Assembly (NCBI RefSeq): GCF_043290135.1
Contig: NC_134710.1
Location: 317,449,616 to 317,513,615 of the forward strand
Origin: Rhipicephalus microplus
Taxonomy: Eukaryota > Arthropoda > Arachnida > Ixodida > Ixodidae
Direction: 5' to 3'
DNA: 64,000 bases
The notes below the pieces were generated by a model. The model saw only the letters and a list, made by a program, of their open reading frames with translations, did not search any database and was not told the DNA's origin. Every line of letters begins with the position of its first letter. Within the stretch, counting starts at the first letter, position 1. Below, one piece after another: positions 37,231-47,017 of the stretch. The position numbers and the translations under genes were made by a program.

Positions 37231-38074
37231 AATATACTGCCTAGCGTGCTGAGCGCCCGCATTCCGTACGAGAGAGGGTGGCCCCACATGTCAGGACTGC
37301 ACTAGGATGCCACAAGCGGCGCTGCGTGTCAGGAGGGTGCATGAACGTGCAAAATTTCTCTCGTCCTGTTGCTGAAGGAGCTTTGCCACGTTTAAAATCA
37401 GTGTGTGACAGCTGCCATCTGATTTACTGTGAAGTTCAACGGTGCCTAATGTGCGCTGCAACACCCTGAGAAGTTAAAAGCTAAGCGGCAATGCAAATAA
37501 AGACATGTATTGTGCCGCTGTGTCAAAGAAGTTATCGGTCGAACAAGGAAAATGTGTTTTGTTCCCCGCGCTAACGGATCCAGCACAGTTTCCTGAATGA
37601 AAAAGTAGGATCAAGAGGGCAGACAGAAGGCCGAAGCCGAAGGCTGTCGTGTGAGAAAAGCATTCTGGGAGTGACTCCATCGAACTATCTTTTCTAATTT
37701 GGGTGAACGGTGTCGGGAACGAAATCGCCGTATAGGCATAATTTCAAATATCAATTTTTATCATAAAATTGAAAATACGCTTTCAAAATTTATTCACACA
37801 CTTTTACTCCAAATTAAACGTCGGACTCCCTTTCCAACAACGTATTGAGTATTAAATAGGGCGAGTGTCAGATTGTTCATTAGCATGTTATTATTCTTTG
37901 TTTTCACTCGAATCCTAATGGAATGCAGGCTAAGAGGTAAAATTTTTTGCGTCTTTTGTGATAATTGATGCTTGCACACAAGAACAATGCACATTTTAAA
38001 AAATAACTCTGGGGATTATACTGTCAATGATTTTTAAAATTGATGTCTTTGCGTACTGCAACCACTTTGAGCAC
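37231..38074. other. No recognisable gene
   Basis: AT-rich spacer. Frames are under 70 codons with no motifs. Confidence 0.5.
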
Positions 38075-38164
<90 letters not shown>

Positions 38165-38255
38165 ATCTATCTATCTATCTATCTATTCATCTATCTCGGT
38201 CCATCGCTCGGTCCATCTGTCTGTCGGCCCGTCCGTTGGCCCGTCCGTCCGTCCG

Positions 38256-38301
<46 letters not shown>
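38075..38301. repeat. Compound (CTAT)n/(CTGT)n/(CCGT)n microsatellite
   Basis: CTAT run (38075-38130), CTGT run (38131-38160), CTAT again, an interrupted CCGTCCGT-type section, then CTAT (38255-38300). It sits at the position of the short TCTATCTA remnant in dispersed repeat copy A. Confidence 0.95.
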
Positions 38302-38480
38302 AAATCGCCTACGTCTGGGTGCCCTCACGAACACCCCCTTAGGGTAAACCAAAAGTATGGCGGGCGGGTAAGATGGTTTGATGCATATCACTCACTGGTC
38401 TTGACGTGATTATTTCACATTCCCGTCACGTACCCCATCAAACCCTTCTCGCCACATTTTCTTTTTTGACGCGTGATGGT
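38302..38480. repeat. Dispersed repeat family X, copy B
   Basis: Non-coding. It shares CACCCCCTTAG, AAACCAAAA, ATGGTTTGA, a TGACGTGATTAT-like stretch, CCCGTCACGTAC and CATCAAACCCTTCTCGC with the copy at 32.8-33.06 kb in the same order. Confidence 0.6.
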
Positions 38481-38656
38481 TGAGCTGGCATTGGCAACGT
38501 TGATCCTACGAATGCAAATAATAAACGTTGGAGTCCTAACGGAGAAATCGAGGCCAAGCAATCTGCGTGGAAACCAAGTATTCTACTACAGAGCCACGCC
38601 AGGTCTTTGAAATACTTTGCAAGAAGAGCCAATTGTTATTGAAACGCCAATGGTGG

Positions 38657-39966
38657 TGTCACACAGGTCGCGTTAATTGGGGAGGCGATCGCCGGGCCAA
38701 TTCCAAGGGCCGAAATATCAGCCCCCTGAACTGCACCACGAAAGCGTGGACAATTTAGAAGTGGTCCTTTTTGGCGCGCCAGGGGACGCCGGCTGTGGCC
38801 CAAAGAACAAGTCAGAGCCGAGAGTTGATAACCAAAACAAAATTATATTCTCAATAATGGCAGATCAAAAACAATACACAATGATGCACACCCCACAATA
38901 GTTGAATAAAATATGTAACACACCAAACAACGTACTACACAGTACAATCAGCCACACTCGAAACAACGGACACAGACAACAACACGCACTACAATGCAAT
39001 CACATGCATTGAACAACCAAGGCAGTTAAAGACTAAAGAGATAGAAAACCTATTCAGTCCAAAGTTCTTGGAACAAAAGTCTAGATGATACTCCTCCGAG
39101 AATCACTGTCTCAAAGTCCCGCGTTGTCGTCGTTCCGCAGCCCCCGAAGTTTCTCTTCCAGGAAACCTCGCTGAAGTTTCTCTTCCAGGAAACCTCACCG
39201 AAGTTTCTCTTCCAGGAAACCTCGCGTCTTCCATTGGCCACTCTCCAAGCTTCAAACTTCTTCGCCGAAAACACGTCGGCTTCACACACGCAGCTGTTGC
39301 CACGCGTCTTCGCTCGATAGCGGTAAACACACACTCTTGCCTGTAGCTCGAGTCGTCACCCCTCAGGTGGAAATCATCTTCTTCTCCTGCTTTGTCTCCA
39401 CGGACAAAACCTTCGCCGACTACACGGCGGAATCCCTACGCGCTCTGGCGCTAACTTCCGTCTTCTCCTCCGAAGTTTCTCTTCCAGGAAACCTCACGTC
39501 TTCTCCTGCTTTGTCCCTACGGACAAAACCTTCGCCGATTACACGGCGGGATACCCTACGCGCTCTGGCGCTAACTTTCGTCTTCTGCTGCTCTCTCGTC
39601 TCGGCCGCTCGATTAAATACCTTCCGCGCGAGATTCCAGAAGGTTCTCGTCATTTCGTCGGCACGATACGCAGCGAAGGCTGGGGAGAGGGCGAGACGGT
39701 TTGAATGCCCTCCGCGTCGGATGAATCAACTCGGCATGACACGCCCCTTTCCTTCTAGAAATTTCCAGCGCTTTCTCGGCCGCCGTTGTGGGGTGAGGAG
39801 GTTCGTCGGCGAAGCCACGCTTCCGAGAGGAGAGGCTCGCGCGCCTGGGGAGCCTTTAGATGTTTGTTTTCTTTTTCTTTCTTTTTCGTTGACCTCGCGG
39901 CGTCACTCCGGCGGTTCGTCGCGAGAATGTGGCGGCGTGCCCTTTTTGAGCGCTCGTTCTGTGACA
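38657..39966 (-). repeat. 3' LTR of the Gag-Pro element
   Basis: 1310 bp, bounded by TGTCAC...GTGACA. It contains three copies of a ~30-bp GAAGTTTCTCTTCCAGGAAA unit near 39146-39225 (two in the other LTR) and an internal ~119-bp duplication (39381-39499 and 39500-39600). A TATTTAA (minus; plus 39613-39619) could be the core promoter. Confidence 0.92.
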
Positions 39967-39985
39967 CTGCCCCCCACTTTAAGAA
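39967..39985 (-). promoter_or_regulatory. Polypurine tract
   Basis: Directly before the 3' LTR on the minus strand is AAAGTGGGGGGCAG, the expected plus-strand priming tract. Its presence confirms the orientation. Confidence 0.8.
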
Positions 39986-40346
39986 TATTATCTCATAATA
40001 TTCAAAGCCACACAAACGAGCGCGAACAGTCACCACACACTTAAAGACTGTAACATAGTTCGTCGCTCATGACACGTCACATTCACAATAGATCACTCAA
40101 TACAATTGTACATTGTAATTCAATTACACAACACATGAAATATAACCACAGGCACATGAGTACAACACTCCACCACACATTCCCAATAATAAAAATGTAC
40201 AAAGTTCTCTCATTACTACAATTGTACAATACTATACATCACATCAGAGCACAAACACTTCGACACTTGTGACACAGGGTAACACAACATTAACACAACA
40301 TATGACACTCAGCACTGCCTAACACATTCTGATTCGACCTCAGCAC
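39986..40346. other. Non-coding 3' region of the LTR element
   Basis: AT-rich, ACA-rich sequence where pol would normally lie. No reverse transcriptase, RNase H or integrase motif is seen. Confidence 0.7.
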
Positions 40347-41276
40347 TTATCCTGTGTACTTTGAGCAGCGCTTGCGCCCTTTCTTGCGGTGCTCGCTCGA
40401 TCTCTTCTTGTGTTTCCACGTTCTTTTTCGGCGAGCCCTTTCCAACGACGATATCTGAGGCGGCGTCTCAGCCATCGTTGTCACTTCCGACACCGTTAAC
40501 GGGTCATAACGTTCAACGGGTCCTGTCTGTTTATTTACCAGCTTGTTCATGTCACGGCATTGGGCCTGGCTGGCCGACTCCGTCACCTTTACACTGTCAG
40601 TTGGTTTGGGTCGTGCCGACCTACGTCCAGCTGCCCAGCACATGAACTCATTTAACACGATCATCTTCTCATTTGCTGTCTCTTGCGCCGCGGCTTCACC
40701 TCGGGCTCTAGTGAGATCCGTCACGGGATGCTCCTCCACTGTATCTTGCGGTCGCTGGGTTGGCGAGGGCTCTGTCATCGGGTCTTCCCCCAAACATTCT
40801 GGATCATTCGGCCCTCGCGCCCCGTCGATGTTTCCGATGACGAGGTCGTACAGGGGGGTCGTCATGCATAGAGCCGTAACATTCCCGCTGAAGTACGGGG
40901 TTTCAACCTCAATCTCTGCTTCGGGAAGCATCCGAACTGTAGGGTCAATTAGGCAAACTGGTTTCGTTTTGCCTGTTAACTCATTTTCCCGTACCAAATT
41001 TCTCCGCATGATAACCGTGGAGGTACCGGTATCTCTTAACACCGTAACTTTTTTGCTCGCAACTTTTCCAGGCAGCGTTGGCATTCCATTTGTAACACCG
41101 GTTGGCTGTTTTGCCATTACAGCACCCACAATAGGAATTTTCTCCCCATTTTTCAACTCTACGAATCCATCTGTGACGGCATTATTACATGACTTCGGTG
41201 CTGCTTGCACACAGGATACCTGGTGAGTTTGACTCGCTCCGTTTCGACATGCGTCTGCTTTGTGCCCAGTCTCACC
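40347..41276 (-). CDS. Retropepsin-like protease domain of the LTR element
   Basis: Open from the residue after the gag stop (41276) to 40347. About 20 codons in, the frame reaches a VQAAPKSC stretch, then an aspartic protease fold: VTVLRDTGTSTVIMRR (catalytic D-T-G near residue 80) and YDLVIGNIDGAR (the I/L-G flap-side motif near residue 150). The enzyme would cleave the Gag polyprotein. The second half is low in structure, rich in P, E and T, and ends in a strongly basic tail (RARRKRTWKHKKR). It is in the same frame as gag, so the original product was one Gag-Pro polyprotein. It now lacks its own obvious start because of the stop at 41277-41279. Confidence 0.8.
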   Translation of the reverse strand, partial: GETGHKADACRNGASQTHQVSCVQAAPKSCNNAVTDGFVELKNGEKIPIVGAVMAKQPTGVTNGMPTLPGKVASKKVTVLRDTGTSTVIMRRNLVRENELTGKTKPVCLIDPTVRMLPEAEIEVETPYFSGNVTALCMTTPLYDLVIGNIDGARGPNDPECLGEDPMTEPSPTQRPQDTVEEHPVTDLTRARGEAAAQETANEKMIVLNEFMCWAAGRRSARPKPTDSVKVTESASQAQCRDMNKLVNKQTGPVERYDPLTVSEVTTMAETPPQISSLERARRKRTWKHKKRSSEHRKKGRKRCSKYTG

Positions 41277-42059
41277 TCACTTGAAACATTTTACTACCGT
41301 GGGGCTCGTAAAGTTAGTTCGACAGTTGTTAGCGCGATGACCCACTCGTTTACACAAAAAACATCGCGGAACACTCTCCGGTGCACACTTCTTTTGTTTG
41401 GGTGCCGAGTTTTTCGAATCTTCAGGACACTCCTTCTTGACCTTGGCCAAATTAGTGCCACCTTGCGCTTCCAAGAATTGATAAGCCAATTCAAGCATTC
41501 CTTCAAGTGACTCAGCCTTCCTCTCTTTCAAGTACAGCGACAGGCTTAGGTGGCAACTAGTAAGAATTTGTTCTCTAATTAGGAGCTCTCTAAGCTCATC
41601 GTACTCCTGCGCTGTCCCTGAAAGTTCAATCCATCTGTCGAAATAATGGCAAAGTCGGGCAGCATGCTGCGTAGCCGTCTCACCATTAGCTGGCTTTCCT
41701 GTCCGAACTCTGTCCCGGAATCCTTCCACAGTAAATCTAAATCGCTTCAGCAAAGCAGCTTTCACCTTTGCGTAGTTGGCTGCATCGGTCGGCGTCAGCC
41801 TGCAGTACACACTGAGCGCTTCACCACTCAAGCAGGTACTCAAAGCAGTTGGCCATTGATGTTCCGGCCAATTCTGGCTCCTTGCAATCGTCTCAAATCG
41901 GGGAAGGTACGCGTCAAGGTCGTCCTTCCTTTCATCAAACGCTATGAGCAGCTTGCTTGGGTTCAAGCGGAAGCCATGATCTTCCCGTTCGCTGCTTTCA
42001 ACTCTAGCTTGGACGGGAGTTTCACTTCGCTGTTGCAACCGGAGCCGCTCGAGTTCCAA
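41277..42059 (-). pseudogene. Gag capsid and first zinc knuckle, SCAN-like
   Basis: The capsid N-terminal half has LLIAFDERKDDLDAYLPRFE and NWPEHQWPTALSTCLSGEA. The C-terminal half (QHAARLCHYFDRW, YDELRELLIREQILTSC, LSLYLKERKAESLEGMLELA) resembles the SCAN-domain fold, which is known to derive from Gmr1-like Gypsy Gag. A CCHC zinc knuckle follows (CFLCKRVGHRANNC). The frame stops at 41277-41279 exactly where the second cysteine of a second knuckle (VVKCFK-stop) is expected; downstream codons in the same frame keep the His and last Cys of that knuckle. Upstream it is separated from the coiled-coil part by a frameshift near 42065. Confidence 0.82.
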
Positions 42060-42465
42060 CTCGTGCTGCCGCTGCCGTTCCCTTTTCTTTCAGCTGTTGC
42101 TCCTTTGCCTCTCTTTCTTCTCTCCCCCTCTCAGCAGCCAGCTTTTCTCTCTCCAGCTCCAACTTCAACTGCTGCTCTCTTTCTTCTTTCAGCTGTCGCT
42201 CCTTTGCCTCTCTTTCTTCTTTCGCCCTTTCAGCTGCCAGCTTTTCTCTCTCCAACTCCAACTTCAATTGTTGCTCTCTTTCTTCCTTCGCCCTCTCAGC
42301 TGCCAACCTCTCTCGTTCCAACTCAGCTGCTTTTTCTTCCTTGGCTCTCTCAGCTGCCAACCTCTCTCTCTCCACCACCTCTTTCTCCTTCTGGCTTGCC
42401 CACTTCTGTAGTTCGGTGCCAGAAGGACCCATCTTCTCACCAAGAGCTACTAACTTTTCGATATC
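42022..42465 (-). pseudogene. Gag N-terminal coiled coil
   Basis: The frame begins at an in-frame ATG at 42465 (MDIEKLVALGEKM; an earlier ATG at 42501 adds 12 residues). After about 40 residues it becomes a highly charged repeat of LERE(K/R)LAAERAKEERE units, a long predicted coiled coil. The frame diverges near 42065 into a short Ala-rich tail, while the capsid continues in another frame, so a one- or two-base indel has split gag. A role in Gag multimerisation is inferred. Confidence 0.8.
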
Positions 42466-42643
42466 CATTTTGTCTCGCAAATAAAACCTTGCCGCGTGCA
42501 AAAAATATCTGCCTAAATCAGTCTATCGGTACACTCTCCTGCACTCGTTAACGAGAACACTGAGCAAAACACAAAATCGTTCCGATAGCACTATCAACAC
42601 TCGAGGCTCTTTCTCACTACTTTGGACACACTGTGCACCAAAA

Positions 42644-42664
42644 GGTCCTGTGTCGCGGACGCCA
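42644..42664 (-). promoter_or_regulatory. Candidate primer-binding site
   Basis: Seven bases after the 5' LTR the minus strand reads TGGCGTCCGCGACACAGG. It begins TGG, as sites complementary to a tRNA 3' CCA do. I could not assign the tRNA. Confidence 0.5.
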
Positions 42665-42671
42665 GATTAAT

Positions 42672-43954
42672 TGTCACACAGGTCCCGTTAATTGGGGAGG
42701 CGATCGCCGGGCTAATTCCAAGGGCCGAAGTATCGGCCCCCCGAACCGCACCACGAAAGCGTGGACAATTTAGAAGTGGTCCTTTCTGGCGCGCCAGCGG
42801 ACGCCGGCTGTGGCCCAAAGAAGAAGTCAGAGCCGAGAGTTTATAACCAAAACAAAATTATATTCTCAATAATGGCAGATCAAAAACAATACACAAGGAT
42901 GCACACTCCACAATAGTTGAATGCAATATGTCACACACCAAACAACGTACTACACAGTACAATCAGCAACACTCGAAACAACGGACACAGACAACGATAC
43001 GCACTACAATGCAGTCGCATGCATTGAACAACCAAGAGACTTAAAGAATGAAGAGATAGAAAACCTATCCAGTCCAAAGTTCTTGGAACAAAAGTCTGGA
43101 TGATACTCTTCCGAAAATCACTCACTCAAAGTCCAGCGTTGTCGTCGTTCCGCAGCCCCCGAAGTTTCTCTTCCAGGAAACCTCGCCGAAGTTTCTCTTC
43201 CAAGAAACCTCGCGTCTTCAATTGGCCACTCTCCAAGCTTCAAACTTCTTCGCCGGAAACACGTGGGCTTCACACACGCAGCTGTTGCCACGCGTCTTCG
43301 CTCGATATTGGTAAACACACACTCTTGCCTGTAGCTCGAGTCGTCACCCCTCAGGTGGAAATCATCTTCTTCTCCTGCTTTGTCTCCACGGACGAAACCT
43401 TCGCCGACTACACGGCGGAATCCCTACGCGCTCTGGCGCTAACTTCCGTCTTCTCCTCCGAAGTTTTTCTTCCAGGAAACCTCACGTCTTCTCCTGCTTT
43501 GTCTCTACGGTCAAAACCTTCGCCGACTACACGGCGGGATACCCTACGCGCTCTGGCGCTAACTTCCGTCTTCTCCTGCTCTCTCGTCTCGGCCGCTCGA
43601 TTAAATACCTTCCGCGCGAGATTCCAGAACGTTCTCGTCATTTCGTCGGCACGATACGCAGCGAAGGCTGGGGAGAGGGCGAGACGGTTTGAATGCCCTC
43701 CGCGTCGGATGACTCAACTCGGCATGACACGCCCCTTTCCTTCTAAAAATTTCCAGCGCTTGCTTGGCCGCCGTTGTGGGGTGAGGAGGTTCGTCGGCGA
43801 AGCCACGCTTCCGAGAGGAGAGGCTCGCGCGCCCGGGGAGCCTTTAGATGTTTGTTTTCTTTTTCTTTCTTTTTTGTTGACCTCGCGGCGTCACTCCGGC
43901 GTTTCGTCGCGAGAATTTGGCGGCGCGCCCTTTTTGAGCGCTCGTTCTGTGACA
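42672..43954 (-). repeat. 5' LTR of the Gag-Pro element
   Basis: 1283 bp with the same TGTCAC...GTGACA ends as the 3' LTR. It is 27 bp shorter because it carries one fewer copy of the GAAGTTTCTCTTCC unit. The TATTTAA core-promoter candidate is at plus 43601-43607. Confidence 0.92.
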
Positions 43955-44009
43955 GCTGGTTCCATTGTTGGCTATCCAATTTCTCCCATATATTATGCGC
44001 CACTTCGTA

Positions 44010-44115
44010 ATGTTTCGTTTAATAAAAAATTACAACAGTGTCGGCTTCCACGAGCATGCTTTGCATAGCATTGATTCCGAAGTTACGTGAAATCTGCCTC
44101 TTTTTTCGCCGGCAG
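44010..44115. repeat. Dispersed repeat Y, copy 1
   Basis: AATAAAAAATTACAACAGTG, GTCGGCTTCCACGAGCATGC, TTTGCATAGCATTGATTCC and AAGTTACGTGAAATC align with the block at 49340-49425. A 105-codon minus frame (44336-44019) crosses it without a recognised domain. Confidence 0.5.
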
Positions 44116-46245
44116 TAGCGGATGGCGAATTGTATGCCACGAATTGATCTTCGTTTGGTATTGCGAAGCGCCAATACTGTGAAAGCAATCGAGTAGTTTT
44201 TTTTATACAGTAAAGCATTGTGTAAAAAACACTCCGTAAATGCAGGAAAATAGTTGGCCTCGCGAAGCTCAGCCTCCTGACAGCTTCGCAGCGCTTGCGG
44301 AGCGCATGGATTTAACGCAAATGCACCCACTCGCACAGCAGCGCAACATGCGGGCGCAGCCGGCAGTCATCAGCTGCGGGGCCTAACTAATGCATCGATT
44401 CTCGACTGATAAGGAGTACAAGGCACTAAAAGTTACAAAAAAAGGTCCCGCTGAGCTTGATATTGAACGAAATGATTATAAAAACAAGCAGACGACCTTG
44501 TCGTCATGAAAACATTGCGAAAGAGAACGATGGAGAAAGTAAGTTTCGTTCGGACAGTAAGGCGACGTTCACTCTGAAAGACATGAATACTGCAGAGTCC
44601 TCAACCAAAGAGTGCATGTTAGGCTTGCTGTATTTATTTCTCGCAGATTCAGATAGTGCAGCAACGTTATCCATGCGTTTACGGGGCCGCAGGTTCCGAG
44701 TTGTGCCTCCAAACCGTCGACCCGATGTGCCTCCAAACAGTACACTCGACTGACTACGTACTGCGGTGCTGTACGTTGTTATGCCCACCATAACGGCTTC
44801 TTTGCGGATAGTTGGCGACTCAGCTCATGCAGGATTATTCACTGACACCGGATGCCTAATATATGCTGATGCAATGCATATAGCTACACACGCACACAAA
44901 GACACATACTACACATAGTACGCAAATTGAGTGAACTCAGTGAACAAAAGCACAATCAACCATTCCCCACAGCGGCACACACTTACATTTGTTTACTCAC
45001 ACCCTACTATGAAAGCGCACAAGTTTAACAAGCGATGAATTTCGACTGACCATTCTGGCACAAATTACAATAAGCTTTCGTCAACTTTTTTTACGTTTTG
45101 TGCCCACACCACAACATGCGCTCACGTAACTATGTTGTATGTTATGCTTAGACAACGGAGCTTTATCAAAGATAGCACAATGATGAATGGAATAGTTACT
45201 AGAGCTTATCAGGTTTTCGCGAAAACGATTACCTCAAGCCATGCATCAAATACCAACGGCATTCCGAGTGCTGCGCCATCTCTCGACCGCTGTCACAGTT
45301 CTTTTTTTTTTCTTGAAGGCTCCGAGAACGCAAACGCCGGCCACGCGCTAGCCATTTCGGAGGTCACGTACTTTTTTATTCTTCCACTTGTTACTGGGAG
45401 AGGGCGCAGCATGCACACCAAAATTTGTCTCCATCGTGGTAGGTGTTCTGTGGTTGCGTCGACCTCGTTTAGTTGCTTCGTGTAAAGGTTTGGTTATATT
45501 TTTTGACGTGCTTACCACAAGTTTGACCGTTAACTGTGGATACAGTACACCACTAGCCCTTCAATGACGATGTTTTTTCATGCGGTAACGACCGTCCTAG
45601 CATTGTATACCTAGGTTACCACGCGGGTCTTGCGAAAAAAATAAGTGATGACTTTGCATCCGATGGTATTTTTTCGTGAGCAATGACAGTGGCTGTTGGC
45701 GTCGCGGCAGCTCTATTACTTGAGACGAGAAACTAGCATTGCACTGCGCAGATTTACTATAACGTTATAGCATGCTGTGCCTACATACTTTTGTTCTTCA
45801 GATGTCTCTCGCGATTCGCCTCGCGTGTCAACTTGCAGTCATAGTGCGTGCCACGATTTTGTTGTTAGCGCTGTGGTTGTGTTGGTTACTATTACTCTGG
45901 ATTCGGAATACTGTTTTCACAAAAATGAGTGAGTGTTAGTACTTACCTGCTGTGCACAGCGTTACTAGAAGTGCATTTTGTGTTGAGTTTCTCATGACAC
46001 AGAAGAATCATGGACGAGAAAGACATAACCACACGCGTGCATATTTCCGTCTTACCTCTAAGTGCTGGCATGAGCAATTCAAAACGCATGTGATTAAGAA
46101 TTTGGTTTAACTGACAGAATTCATTGGTTCGCTTTTCACAAAAGTGTAGTTATTATGATGTTTAAAACCTTTCTGATGGTTGTAACCCAGTCTGGCGAAT
46201 AAATGCTCGGTGAAACTTCGCAGCCTGTTTCTCTTTTTGCTTTGA
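44116..46245. other. No recognisable gene
   Basis: Frames of up to 117 codons (45132-45485, plus) lack motifs, splice context or family resemblance. Confidence 0.45.
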
Positions 46246-46246
46246 C

Positions 46247-46370
46247 CTGCCGTGGTAGCATAGCATCATTGGGTGCCGTATGACTATGCTGGAGTGCGCA
46301 GGTTTGACTTCCAGCCACGGAGGCCGTATTTGAATGAGGGTAAACTGCAAAGAACATCCATATGGCAGTA
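46247..46370 (+). mobile_element. Degenerate tRNA-derived SINE of a second type
   Basis: Starts CTGCCGTGGTAGCATAGCAT (A-box-like), with a decayed B box GGTTTGACTTCC (46302-46313) and CCAGCCACGGAGGCCGTATTT. This is a different head from Ruka. The 3' body is short and breaks off near 46370. Probably an old truncated copy. Confidence 0.55.
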
Positions 46371-46872
46371 GCGGCACGTATAACTCTATCAATTGTATAG
46401 GATCGTGTTTTCACGCATGAACTGTACAGTGGTATCAGGTTTCCTAGAATGTTGAAAAATTAAGTGACATACTTTTTATGCACCTCGTTGAATTAATGGG
46501 TGCTGTTGGTGCCGTGCGAAACTAAAAATGTGTGGGCTTATCGATTGTGTCGACACCGAAGAAATCCATTATTTTTGTACAGTATAAGGTAATCGATAAA
46601 GCAAGGCTGCTTGGGAGGCAGAGCTCCTTGCATTCGTGACAAATTGGTACTATGAAACAACGCGAGACACACACGGAAGTGTGCAAAGCCTCATGAAAGT
46701 ACCTGGCGATAAAGAAAGAGAGGCCTTTACTCTACACCGATAAAACAAAAAGGTCACTCCTCCGTTACTTGCATCAATCTTAGGTAAAAGTAATCGCTCG
46801 CAACTGGCCACGGCCGCCTAGGCTCAGCGTGCGCATGCGCGCGCGAGAAACCCCCATGATTGAGAAGAAACT
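46371..46872. other. No recognisable gene
   Basis: No motif seen. Confidence 0.5.
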
Positions 46873-47017
46873 TTAACACTAGAGGAGGAACGTTGCTCCT
46901 TTGGTCCTTGCCGGGAGAAGGCGCGACGGGTAAAGCGCCCAATAGGGAGGTACTCGCTGCGCCGAAGGAGAAACGGAGTCTGTTCCTCCATTTACGGTTC
47001 CTTTTTTAGAGTGTTAA
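46873..47017. mobile_element. TTAA-flanked MITE (piggyBac-type)
   Basis: TTAA at 46873-46876 and 47014-47017 flanks a 137-bp body. The termini are CACTAGAGGAGG and, inverted, CACTCTAAAAAAGG. A TTAA target duplication is the hallmark of piggyBac-type transposition. No transposase is present, so mobilisation would be in trans. Confidence 0.55.

Larger units (their letters stand above)
38657..43954 (-). mobile_element. Gag-Pro-only LTR retrotransposon, complete with both LTRs
   Basis: On the minus strand: 5' LTR (42672-43954), primer-binding-type site, gag, protease, a ~380-bp non-coding tail, purine tract, and 3' LTR (38657-39966). Total 5.3 kb. Reverse transcriptase, RNase H and integrase are absent between the protease and the purine tract, so the element is non-autonomous. 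The LTRs differ at roughly 5% of positions over the first ~180 bp and less further in, which indicates a moderately old insertion. Flanking 5-mers (GGTGG, GCTGG) match in four of five positions, a weak target duplication. Gypsy-group affinity is inferred from Gag and protease. Confidence 0.88.

Noticed and set aside
38027..38347. 106-codon frame with YLSI repeats
   Set aside because: Translation of the CTAT/CTGT microsatellite.
39337..40044. 235-codon plus-strand frame
   Set aside because: It lies inside the LTR on the antisense strand, recurs in the other LTR, and has no domain.
40543..41226. 227-codon plus-strand frame
   Set aside because: Antisense shadow of the protease region.
41646..42551. 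301-codon plus-strand frame with Leu/Phe/Pro repeats
   Set aside because: Antisense shadow of the Gag coiled-coil and capsid coding region.
43100..44068. 322-codon plus-strand frame
   Set aside because: Antisense through the 5' LTR; the homologous LTR frame is shorter and no domain is seen.
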